NCBI GenBank assembly: GCA_002327985.1
Contig: DCVM01000056.1
Span: 6,415-13,214, forward strand
DNA from: Syntrophaceae bacterium UBA2188
GTDB taxonomy: Bacteria > Desulfobacterota > BSN033 > UBA1163
Direction of reading: 5' to 3'
Length of the DNA stretch: 6,800 nt
Shown here one piece after another: positions 1-4,972 of the stretch. Position numbers and translations under genes: made by a program. Numbering within the stretch: the first letter of the stretch is position 1; every line of letters starts with the position of its first letter. Below the pieces are notes generated by a model. The model was not told where the DNA came from, searched no databases, and was given only the letters and a program-made list of their open reading frames with translations.

Positions 1-8
1 TTCAGCAT
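1..8 (-). CDS. Possible start of the next operon gene (5' end only)
   Basis: An ATG (6-8, minus strand) is preceded by AGAGGG (17-22) at a spacing of 8 nt, which is a good ribosome binding site. It lies about 95 nt downstream of the rplS stop codon. Only two codons and part of a third (Met-Leu-...) are inside the window, so the product cannot be read. In many bacteria rplS is followed by rnhB (ribonuclease HII), so that is a reasonable guess, but it rests on gene order alone. It could equally be another gene or a chance ATG. Confidence 0.3.
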
Positions 9-72
9 GACGTTTTCCCTCTTTATGGACTTTTTACAAGATCATCAATATTGGGTATTCGAAGAAATTCTT

Positions 73-96
73 CTTTTTCCATTATTCCAGTATTCC
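73..96. repeat. Short octamer-period run (CTTTTTCC, ATTATTCC, AGTATTCC)
   Basis: Three successive 8-nt words on the plus strand, at 73-80, 81-88 and 89-96, all end in TTCC, and the last two share TATTCC. The run begins 7 nt past the rplS stop. It has the same 8-nt period as the arrays at 482-596 and 3290-3345, but I find no convincing opposed arm. It may be a half array or a decayed one. With only three words, chance is not excluded. Confidence 0.4.
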
Positions 97-102
97 AAGG
101 TT

Positions 103-459
103 TTATGAAGTGACTTGTTTCTTCTGTCCTCGAATACGAGCGGCTTTCCCCTTCAACCCCCGAAGGTAAAAAAGTTTTGCCCGTCTCACCTTTCCTCGAC
201 TGATCACATCGATCCGGTCGACCCGGGGTGAATGGATGGGGAAGACCCTCTCCACACCAATTCCGTAAGAGATCTTTCTCACTGTGAAGGTCGATCGAAT
301 TCCTCCCTTCTTCTTACGAATGACCACGCCTTCGAAGGGTTGTATTCTCTCTTTCTCCCCCTCCACAATCTTTACATGGACCCTTATCGTATCTCCTACC
401 CTAAAATCCGGGAGATCGGTCCTTAATTGTTCCCTTTCAACCAATTCCATCAGGTTCAT
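103..459 (-). CDS. rplS: 50S ribosomal protein L19
   Basis: L19 is a structural protein of the large ribosomal subunit, located near the interface with the small subunit. The 118-residue product matches the usual family length of about 115. Family signatures are visible: an N-terminal helix (MNLMELVEREQLR), then RVGDTIRVHVKIVEGEKERIQPFEGVV-type strands at about 20-46, the basic RKKKGG-RSTFTVRKIS segment at 48-64, GVERVFP at 68-74, and the C-terminal AKLFYLRGLKGKAARI at 94-109. The start at 459 is chosen because AGGAG (466-470) lies 6 nt upstream. An in-frame ATG at 525 would add 22 residues that only translate an upstream repeat. It is the last complete gene of the ffh operon, 140 nt after the preceding gene, and that gap holds an octamer array. 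Confidence 0.97.
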   Translation of the reverse strand: MNLMELVEREQLRTDLPDFRVGDTIRVHVKIVEGEKERIQPFEGVVIRKKKGGIRSTFTVRKISYGIGVERVFPIHSPRVDRIDVISRGKVRRAKLFYLRGLKGKAARIRGQKKQVTS

Positions 460-481
460 CTTTTTCTCCTTTTCAAAATAA

Positions 482-596
482 GGGTTCCAGAATTCGAGCC
501 TCCCAGCCGGCAAGCAGGGGTTCATGGGTTCAAGTGTTTATCTTTTATATTTTCACTTGAACCCTCGACCACTTGATCCCTTGAATCCTTTTAATC
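482..596. repeat. Opposed-arm octamer array, consensus GGGTTCAA / TTGAACCC
   Basis: This fills most of the 140-nt gap between the RNA methyltransferase gene and rplS. On the plus strand the left arm reads GGGTTCCA (482-489), GAATTCGA (490-497), an interruption (498-517), GGGTTCAT (518-525), GGGTTCAA (526-533) and GTG. The AT-rich centre is 537-553. The right arm reads CAC (554-556), TTGAACCC (557-564), TCGACCAC (565-572), TTGATCCC (573-580) and TTGAATCC (581-588), with a decayed word at 589-596. The inner 11 bp (526-536 and 554-564) are perfectly complementary. Outer words keep the 8-nt register but pair poorly. There is no U-tract after the stem on the minus strand, so it is not an ordinary terminator. 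Confidence 0.75.
498..520. repeat. Degenerate copy of the CCTGCC palindromic repeat
   Basis: Read on the minus strand, this segment begins aaCCCCTGCTTGCCGGC and aligns with the repeats at 2607-2634 and 5035-5058, which begin AAATCCCTGCCTGC. It interrupts the octamer array: words at 482-497 and 518-533 are out of phase by the roughly 20 nt inserted between them. Its stem is poor, so its membership of the family rests on primary sequence similarity and is tentative. Confidence 0.4.
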
Positions 597-599
597 AAT

Positions 600-1193
600 T
601 CACACCCTTCGGTCTCCCAATAACCGGTCCAGAATAATAGCCACGGCTGAGCGCACTGAAAGGTGATTATATCCCTTCCCTTCGATCGGCGCCAGGACAT
701 AATCCGAACCGTCCTTCACCTCCTGAGTCAAACCCCATCCTGTACCAAAAAGAATGAAGAAGGGGGTGTTTTCATCTCTTAATAACTTCTTTAAGAATCC
801 AAAATCAATATTCTTTGGATGGGGAGATGCTCCTGTCGCCACTCTTTTCACCTTTTTCTGCCAGAGATCGGAGATTTCTCGATCTGCTTCATCAATGGTT
901 CGCGAGACCCGGACAAGAGAAAGAGATTCTTTTCTCGTTGGATTGTAAACCGACCCAACACCCCTCACCCAATGATGAATAATCTTTTCCACTAACTGAA
1001 CCTGGCTTTCCAATGGGGTGATCATAAAAAAACCACCGATTCCAAATGTCTTAGCGCAACGAGCAATGTCGTGGATATCAAAGTTGGTGACGGCGGTTGC
1101 CACCACCTCTCTTCTCTTATCATAAATAGGGTGGTGGACCAAACCTATATAGAGGTTAGACGCCAATTCCGGCATTCCATCTGACTCCGCCAT
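600..1193 (-). CDS. TrmD-associated SAM-dependent RNA methyltransferase (PF09936-like)
   Basis: The 197-residue product resembles the 'SAM-dependent RNA methyltransferase' family often encoded beside trmD; its substrate is not known to me. Conserved blocks are YIGLVHHPIYDK (14-25), TAVTNFDIHDIAR (33-45), HHWVRGVGSVYNPTR (73-87), FILFGTGWGLTQEV (146-159), and the C-terminal NHLSVRSAVAIILDRL (176-191), which looks like the knot and helix end of SPOUT methyltransferases. The start is uncertain. ATG 1193 has GGAAGAGG (1202-1209) 8 nt upstream and is preferred. ATG 1175 (191 residues) has GGAG 9 nt upstream. ATG 1241 (213 residues) has no binding site and adds residues that look unlike the family. 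The trmD stop is about 95 nt upstream. The second SPOUT-type gene directly after trmD suggests a paired role in tRNA or rRNA methylation, which is inference. Confidence 0.9.
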   Translation of the reverse strand: MAESDGMPELASNLYIGLVHHPIYDKRREVVATAVTNFDIHDIARCAKTFGIGGFFMITPLESQVQLVEKIIHHWVRGVGSVYNPTRKESLSLVRVSRTIDEADREISDLWQKKVKRVATGASPHPKNIDFGFLKKLLRDENTPFFILFGTGWGLTQEVKDGSDYVLAPIEGKGYNHLSVRSAVAIILDRLLGDRRV

Positions 1194-1288
1194 ATAGACC
1201 GCCTCTTCCATCTGTGTTCGGCAATCCGCCATATGCCACATCGGGGGCAGGGTAGCCCCGAACCTTAGTCGGGTTACGGCGCAATCTA

Positions 1289-2038
1289 TTATGAGCCATC
1301 GCTCTTTGAATCATTGTTGAGGATTTCCTCCAAGAATCCCTTCTCCTCCTCCGTAAGAAGGGCCTTGGCCAAAAGATCTGGCCTTCTCAACAATGTCCGC
1401 CTGAGCGCTTCTTTTCTCCTCCACAAAGAAATCGCAGAATGATTTCCCGAAAGAAGGACTTCTGGAACACCCTTCCCTCTGAACTCAAATGGCCGGGTGT
1501 ACTGAGGATATTCTAAAAGGGAATTGAAAAAAGAATCCTCCTCTGCCGAGCGTTCAGACCCTAACACTCCAGGGATAAACCTTGAGATGGCGTCGATCAC
1601 GACCATCGCTGCTAATTCCCCTCCTGTCAGGACGTAGTCTCCGATTGAAATCTCTTCGTCGATAAACAGCTCTCTCACTCGCTCATCCACCCCTTCGTAT
1701 CGGCCACAAAGAAGGATGAGATGGGATTGACTGGAAAGCCTCCGAGCCAAATCCTGGTTGAAGGGTTTTCCCTGAGGGGTCAGATAAATTGTCAGGGCAG
1801 AGGGATTTTTGGATTTGACCGACTCGATGGCCCGAGCAACGGGCTCCACTTTCATCACCATGCCCTGGCCTCCACCGTATGGAGTATCATCCACCACCTG
1901 ATGTTTATCCAAGGTGAAATCCCGAATGTTAACGGTTCGGATTTGGACGAGCCCCTTCTCGATGGCTCTTCCCATAATGCTCTCCTTTAAGGGGGAAGAA
2001 AACATGTCAGGAAACAGCGTGAGAATGTCAAACCTCAT
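1289..2038 (-). CDS. trmD: tRNA (guanine37-N1)-methyltransferase
   Basis: TrmD transfers a methyl group from SAM to N1 of G37, next to the anticodon, and so limits +1 frameshifting. It acts as a cytoplasmic homodimer with a trefoil-knot SPOUT fold. At 249 residues it has normal length. Visible motifs are FDILTLFPDMF (3-13), VVDDTPYGGGQGMVMK (48-63), the SAM-binding LLCGRYEGVDERV (109-121) and ISIGDYVLTGGELA (130-143), then SAEEDSF (164-170) with the expected catalytic Asp168, YPQYTRP (178-184) and VLLSGNH (194-200). ATG 2038 is chosen over the in-frame ATG at 2044: GGGAGG ends immediately before 2044 with no spacer, but is 6 nt from 2038. The gene overlaps the rimM end by 11 nt, so the two are probably translationally coupled. 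Confidence 0.97.
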   Translation of the reverse strand: MRFDILTLFPDMFSSPLKESIMGRAIEKGLVQIRTVNIRDFTLDKHQVVDDTPYGGGQGMVMKVEPVARAIESVKSKNPSALTIYLTPQGKPFNQDLARRLSSQSHLILLCGRYEGVDERVRELFIDEEISIGDYVLTGGELAAMVVIDAISRFIPGVLGSERSAEEDSFFNSLLEYPQYTRPFEFRGKGVPEVLLSGNHSAISLWRRKEALRRTLLRRPDLLAKALLTEEEKGFLEEILNNDSKSDGS

Positions 2039-2552
2039 CCTCATCCTCCCACAGGCCCTCCATGCGGACGACCTTCATCATCCCTTTTTTTAGGTCTATC
2101 TCTTGAATCACCTCCTCGATGGCTGGTAGAAAGATCTCTCCCCTTTTCCCTTCGATCACGTAAACGTCATGCGCTCCCGTAGGGAAAATTTCTTTCACCT
2201 TTCCAATCCTTTTCCCTTCTCGGGTCTCTACCGTCATTCCCAAGAGGTCCACCCAATAATATTCGCCCTCTTCTAATCCAGGAAAGGCTTCCTTTTTAAC
2301 AAGGATTTCTTTCCCTATTAGAGGGTCTGTCTCTTCAATCTTTTCAATCCCTTTTAATCGGAGAATGAGACGAGGGGGTTGAGGAATGGCCTCCATCATT
2401 TCATAAGGCTTCAGCCTCCCCTTTTTGTCCTCGATGAAGATCTCATGGTAGAGAGAAAAAACGTGGAGGTCTCTTCCAAAGTACTCCACCTTCACTTTTC
2501 CCTTGACCCCGTGGGGCTTAACCACCCTGCCAACAGCGTAAAATTTTTCCAC
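2028..2552 (-). CDS. rimM: Ribosome maturation factor RimM
   Basis: RimM binds S19 and assists late maturation of the 30S head and 16S rRNA processing. The 174-residue product has the two expected parts: an N-terminal RimM barrel with FYAVGRVVKPHGVKGKVKV (4-22) and a C-terminal PRC barrel starting at EGEYYWVDLLGMTV (95-108) and running through GEIFLPAIEEVIQEID (138-153). The start is a GTG at 2552 preceded by AAGGA (2562-2566) at 9 nt. A small hairpin overlaps this binding site (2564-2579). The final codons, encoding an acidic EDEDEV tail, also contain the ribosome binding site and start of trmD, so the 3' end serves both genes. It lies 119 nt downstream of khpA. Confidence 0.96.
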   Translation of the reverse strand: MEKFYAVGRVVKPHGVKGKVKVEYFGRDLHVFSLYHEIFIEDKKGRLKPYEMMEAIPQPPRLILRLKGIEKIEETDPLIGKEILVKKEAFPGLEEGEYYWVDLLGMTVETREGKRIGKVKEIFPTGAHDVYVIEGKRGEIFLPAIEEVIQEIDLKKGMMKVVRMEGLWEDEDEV

Positions 2553-2560
2553 TACAGATC

Positions 2561-2579
2561 ATCCTTGAGATTACTCAAG
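2561..2579 (-). promoter_or_regulatory. Hairpin overlapping the rimM ribosome binding site
   Basis: On the minus strand the RNA reads CUUGAG-UAAU-CUCAAG-GAU. It has a perfect 6-bp stem (2574-2579 with 2564-2569) and a 4-nt loop. The last three stem bases (AAG) are also the first three of the Shine-Dalgarno sequence AAGGA. Folding would partly occlude the site ahead of a weaker GUG start, which suggests lowered or conditional rimM translation. The regulatory role is inferred; the pairing is seen directly. Confidence 0.45.
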
Positions 2580-2606
2580 CGAGTTCACAATCTTCAATTC
2601 TTTTTT

Positions 2607-2634
2607 AAAATCCCTGTCTGCAGGAGGCAGGGTG
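2607..2634. repeat. Palindromic repeat, CCCTGTC ... GGCAGGG
   Basis: In the khpA-rimM gap (2553-2671), the plus strand has AAAATCCCTGTCTGC followed by AGGAGGCAGGG. The stem is 2612-2618 with 2626-2632, 7 bp including one G-T pair, with a 7-nt loop (2619-2625). The copy at 5035-5058 has the same flank (AAATCCCTG), a similar stem and also a 7-nt loop. This marks a dispersed repeat rather than a gene-specific signal. No T-tract follows on the minus strand beyond the preserved ATTTTAAAAAAG, so a terminator role is doubtful within the operon. Confidence 0.6.
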
Positions 2635-2671
2635 GTCACCTGGCGAGTGCGAAATATTTCTTATCGCCCTC

Positions 2672-2908
2672 TTACTCGATGATCTCTAAGACAGAACGTT
2701 TCCCCAAATTCGCCGAGACAGCCCCCAAGATGACGCGGATGGATCTGGCCGTCCTGCCCTGTTTTCCGATCACCTTCCCCAAATCCTCCTTGGCCACAGA
2801 GAGTTCGATCACAGAGGTCCTTTCGCCTTCAATTTCAGAAACCTTGACCTGGTCTGGATGATCGACCAGTGCCTTGGCAATATACTCAACAAGCTCCTTT
2901 GTGTTCAT
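2672..2908 (-). CDS. khpA: KH-domain RNA-binding protein KhpA (YlqC family)
   Basis: This 78-residue single KH-domain protein is of the type encoded between rpsP and rimM in many bacteria. Relatives bind RNA and, in Gram-positives, work with KhpB (Jag) in control of cell elongation and division; the role in this organism is unknown. The RNA-binding GxxG loop is seen as IGKQGRTA at 47-54, inside DLGKVIGKQGRTARSIR (43-58). The N-terminal helix LVEYIAKALVDHPDQV (6-21) and strand TSVIELSV (31-38) fit the family. GGAGG (2916-2920) lies 7 nt before the ATG, so the start is secure. It is 71 nt after rpsP. Confidence 0.93.
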   Translation of the reverse strand: MNTKELVEYIAKALVDHPDQVKVSEIEGERTSVIELSVAKEDLGKVIGKQGRTARSIRVILGAVSANLGKRSVLEIIE

Positions 2909-2979
2909 CGCCCCACCTCCACTTTTCGCATCCGTCCTCAGAGAGATTTACGATCAGCAAGGGTTTGGGAAAAGGCGGT

Positions 2980-3249
2980 TTATTCAGTTTTCTTCTCCGC
3001 CAACTTCTTTGAAATGCCGGACCGGATTAAAAGTTGGCGTACGGTCGGTGTGGGCTGAGCTCCCCTCCTCAGCCACTGAATCGCCTTTTCTTCCTTGAAT
3101 CGAACCTCCGCTGGATTCTTCTTGGGATCATAGGTTCCCACCTGCTCAATAAATTTACCATCTCTTGAAGAATGACGATCCGAAACGACAATTCGGTAAT
3201 AGGGGCTTTTCTTTCCCCCAAATCTCATCAATCGCATCGATGCAGCCAT
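2980..3249 (-). CDS. rpsP: 30S ribosomal protein S16
   Basis: S16 is an early-assembling protein of the small ribosomal subunit body. The 89-residue product has the S16 signature: MRLMRFGGKKSPYYRIVVSD (5-24), with basic residues and the PYYRIVV strand, then RDGKFIEQVGTYDP (29-42) and ALQWL-like AIQWLRRGAQPT (56-67). The start at 3249 is supported by a full AAGGAGGT anti-16S match (3262-3269). The 12-nt spacing is on the long side, but the only nearby internal Met (residue 5) would lie further away. It is preceded by the octamer array that separates it from ffh. Confidence 0.97.
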   Translation of the reverse strand: MAASMRLMRFGGKKSPYYRIVVSDRHSSRDGKFIEQVGTYDPKKNPAEVRFKEEKAIQWLRRGAQPTPTVRQLLIRSGISKKLAEKKTE

Positions 3250-3289
3250 ACTATTCTTACCACCTCCTTCTCTTTAAATTCTAAAGTCC

Positions 3290-3345
3290 CATAGTCTGAT
3301 AGTCGTATAGTCATATAGTGGAGACTACAAGACTACGAGACTATG
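3290..3345. repeat. Opposed-arm octamer array, consensus TAGTCNNN / NNNGACTA
   Basis: Between ffh and rpsP, plus-strand TAGTC words begin at 3292, 3300 and 3308, with a variant TAGTG at 3316, exactly 8 nt apart. The complementary GACTA words begin at 3323, 3331 and 3339, again exactly 8 nt apart. The arms can fold as 7 bp (3290-3296 with 3339-3345), then 5 bp, then 5 bp, separated by 3-nt internal bubbles, around a loop at 3313-3322. The fold lacks a U-tract on its 3' side in the minus direction, so it does not look like an intrinsic terminator. The right arm contains the ffh stop codon (3341-3343). Confidence 0.8.
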
Positions 3346-4681
3346 AAAAAAACGGTGCTCTTCCTCTTCCGAATCCTTTTTCCCCCAGTTTACTAAACTG
3401 CTTCATCATCTTTCGAACTTGGGCATATTGCTTAAGAAGCCGGTTGATATCTTGAACATTCGTTCCACTTCCTTGGGCAATCCTTAATCGTCGACTTCCA
3501 TTGATGATCTGATAATTAGCCCGTTCCTTAGGTGTCATCGAATTGATGATGGCTTCTACCTTCACCAATTCCTTCTCATCGAAATCGAGGGCTCCCATTC
3601 CTTTCATCTTTTTGGGAAGTCCTGGGATCATTCCCAGGATGGATTCCAATGACCCCATCTTTCGAACCTGTTGAATCTGGTCCCGAAAATCCTCCAGGGT
3701 AAAGGAATCTTTTCGGATCTTCTTTTCTAATTCCTTTGCTGTCTTTTCATCGAAGACAGCCTCCGCCTTTTCGATCAGGGTAAGGACATCTCCCATCCCC
3801 AGAATTCTCGAAGCCATTCGATCGGGGTAAAAGGCCTCCAAGGCATCTAATTTTTCACCCACCCCAATAAATTTAATGGGTTTTTGTATAACGGACTTGA
3901 TGGAGAGAGCCGCACCTCCCCGCGCATCCCCATCCATTTTGGTGAGGATGACTCCATCAATGCCAAGACGGTCATTAAAAGTTTTTGCGATATTGACAGC
4001 ATCCTGGCCGGTCATGGCATCGGCAACCAAGAGCACCTCTTTGGGCTTGATCTGAGTTCTGATTTCCCGGAGTTCCATCATCAAGGCCTCATCGATATGA
4101 AGTCTCCCGGCCGTATCGATGAGCATCAGATCAAAACCTCCCCTCAGGGCCACCTCCCTTGCCTTGAGGCAGATATCGATAGGTGTTTGGGATGCTTGGG
4201 GACGATAAAAATCAATTTTTAATTCTTCTCCCAATTTCTGCAATTGATCAATCGCAGCGGGTCGGTACACATCCGCAGGAACGAGGTAGGGTCGCTTCTT
4301 ACCTTCCCGGAAATAACGCGCAAGTTTACCTGCCGTGGTTGTTTTCCCACAGCCGTGGAGACCGACCAGCATGATGGGAATGGGAGGGCTTCCGGAAAGA
4401 TGAATCTTTTGCTCCTCGCCACCCATCAGGGAGGTCATCTCTTCTTTGACAATCTTGATCAATTGTTGTGCAGGGGTGAGGCTATCCATCACTTCCTGGC
4501 CAATCGCCCTTCCCTGGACTTGCTGAATAAAATCCTTGACGACCTTGAAATTGACATCGGCTTCCAAGAGGGCAATCCTGACCTCCTTGAGGGCCTCTTG
4601 GATATTGGCCTCTGTCAGCTTTCCATGGCCTCTCAATTTCTTAAAAATAGAGTCTAATTTGGTTGAAAGATTTTCAAACAT
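3341..4681 (-). CDS. ffh: Signal recognition particle GTPase Ffh (SRP54)
   Basis: Ffh binds 4.5S SRP RNA and signal sequences emerging from the ribosome, then docks with FtsY to deliver proteins to the inner membrane. The 446-residue product has normal length. Order of parts: the N domain helical bundle (1-90); the G domain with P-loop GLHGCGKTTT (107-116), DVYRPAA (137-143), DTAGR (189-193), TKMDGDARGG (247-256) and GVGEKLDAL (273-281); then the methionine-rich M domain (from about 296) with GMGD, MIPGLP (351-356) and the RNA-binding RRLRIAQGSGT (397-407). The P-loop carries His and Cys where Gln and Ser or Ala are usual. A strong promoter and an upstream terminator make ffh the first gene of its operon. 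Its ribosome binding site is weak (TTGGAT, 7 nt away). Confidence 0.98.
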   Translation of the reverse strand: MFENLSTKLDSIFKKLRGHGKLTEANIQEALKEVRIALLEADVNFKVVKDFIQQVQGRAIGQEVMDSLTPAQQLIKIVKEEMTSLMGGEEQKIHLSGSPPIPIMLVGLHGCGKTTTAGKLARYFREGKKRPYLVPADVYRPAAIDQLQKLGEELKIDFYRPQASQTPIDICLKAREVALRGGFDLMLIDTAGRLHIDEALMMELREIRTQIKPKEVLLVADAMTGQDAVNIAKTFNDRLGIDGVILTKMDGDARGGAALSIKSVIQKPIKFIGVGEKLDALEAFYPDRMASRILGMGDVLTLIEKAEAVFDEKTAKELEKKIRKDSFTLEDFRDQIQQVRKMGSLESILGMIPGLPKKMKGMGALDFDEKELVKVEAIINSMTPKERANYQIINGSRRLRIAQGSGTNVQDINRLLKQYAQVRKMMKQFSKLGEKGFGRGRAPFFS

Positions 4682-4711
4682 ACTTCAATCCAAAAATAGG
4701 ATAACCGTTTC

Positions 4712-4740
4712 ATTTTATTAGTTTTTATTCAAATTGTCAA
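4712..4740 (-). promoter_or_regulatory. Sigma70-type promoter of the ffh operon
   Basis: On the minus strand a perfect TTGACA (4735-4740) is separated by exactly 17 nt from TAAAAT (4712-4717), one mismatch from the TATAAT consensus. Transcription would begin near 4705 and give a leader of about 24 nt before the ffh ATG. It sits just downstream of the terminator at 4770-4796, as expected for the head of a separate transcription unit. The match is strong, but no start site has been measured. Confidence 0.8.
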
Positions 4741-4769
4741 TTTTGAGCCTTATTTCGATGGGTCAACCT

Positions 4770-4796
4770 AAAAAAACAAACGCCCCACTGGGGCGT
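4770..4796 (-). terminator. Intrinsic terminator upstream of the ffh operon
   Basis: Read on the minus strand, ACGCCCC-AGT-GGGGCGT forms a perfect 7-bp GC-rich stem with a 3-nt loop (4780-4796). It is followed by TTTGTTTTTTT-like sequence (4770-4779). This is a textbook rho-independent terminator for transcripts arriving from the BamD-LptA gene. That gene's stop codon is about 330 nt upstream, so the mRNA would carry an unusually long 3' tail. It insulates the ffh promoter. Confidence 0.88.
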
Positions 4797-4799
4797 CCT

Positions 4800-4862
4800 G
4801 AGAATTGACCATTTTAATTGGAGTGAACTACCCCGCAGCAAGCTGCGGGGCATCAAATTCTC
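4800..4862. repeat. Perfect GC hairpin with short flanking inverted repeats
   Basis: The core CCCCGCAG-CAAG-CTGCGGGG (4831-4850) is an 8-bp perfect stem with a 4-nt loop. Around it, GAGAATTGA (4800-4808) and TCAAATTCTC (4853-4862) are near-complementary, giving a nested palindromic unit of about 60 bp. A diverged relative lies at 4973-4993 in the opposite orientation. This looks like a dispersed intergenic element (REP or small MITE type). No protein is encoded. Confidence 0.6.
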
Positions 4863-4873
4863 TAAAAAACTTT

Positions 4874-4961
4874 CCTCCCCCTTGATGGGGGAGGATTAAG
4901 GTGGGGGTGATGATAAGATCATTTCCCCCTCACCCTAACCCTCTCCCCCCAGGGGAGAGGG
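4874..4961. repeat. Paired C-rich/G-rich hairpins in head-to-head arrangement
   Basis: The left hairpin is CCTCCCCC-TTGAT-GGGGGAGG (4874-4894). The right hairpin is CCCTCTCCCC-CCA-GGGGAGAGGG (4939-4961). Between them ATTAAGGTGGGGGTGA (4895-4910) is largely complementary to TTCCCCCTCACCCTAA (4923-4938), so the two halves also form one larger inverted repeat around 4911-4922. From memory, very similar C-rich intergenic sequence is scattered through many bacterial genomes, but I cannot name a family with certainty. It lies in the 3' tail of the BamD-LptA transcript. Confidence 0.65.
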
Positions 4962-4972
4962 AGGCCATTCAT

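Noticed and set aside
61..78. GAAGA-AAT-TCTTC followed by TTTTT as a plus-strand terminator
   Set aside because: The stem is only 5 bp and AT-rich, and no plus-strand gene ends here.
460..525. N-terminal extension of rplS starting at 525
   Set aside because: The added 22 residues translate repeat sequence, and a proper AGGAG site fits the start at 459 with normal L19 length.
1194..1241. Methyltransferase start at 1241
   Set aside because: There is no ribosome binding site (upstream is C-rich), and the extra residues fall in a degenerate duplication.
1241..1275. Small hairpins (TCGGGG ... CCCCGA and AACC ... GGTT) between trmD and the methyltransferase gene
   Set aside because: The stems are short or bulged, have no U-tract, and show no relation to other repeats here.
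2379..2861. A 160-codon plus-strand open frame across rimM and khpA
   Set aside because: It runs antisense through parts of two genes and the repeat-bearing gap, with no domain signature.
3290..3345. Octamer array read as an intrinsic terminator or a CRISPR array
   Set aside because: No U-tract follows the stem in the minus direction and the stem has regular bubbles. The 8-nt units with 3-nt spacers are far too short for CRISPR repeats and the arms are inverted, not direct.
4219..4422. A 67-codon minus-strand frame overlapping ffh in another frame
   Set aside because: It is a frame-shifted shadow of the Ffh G domain. The true frame is continuous with all motifs intact, so there is no sign of a frameshift.
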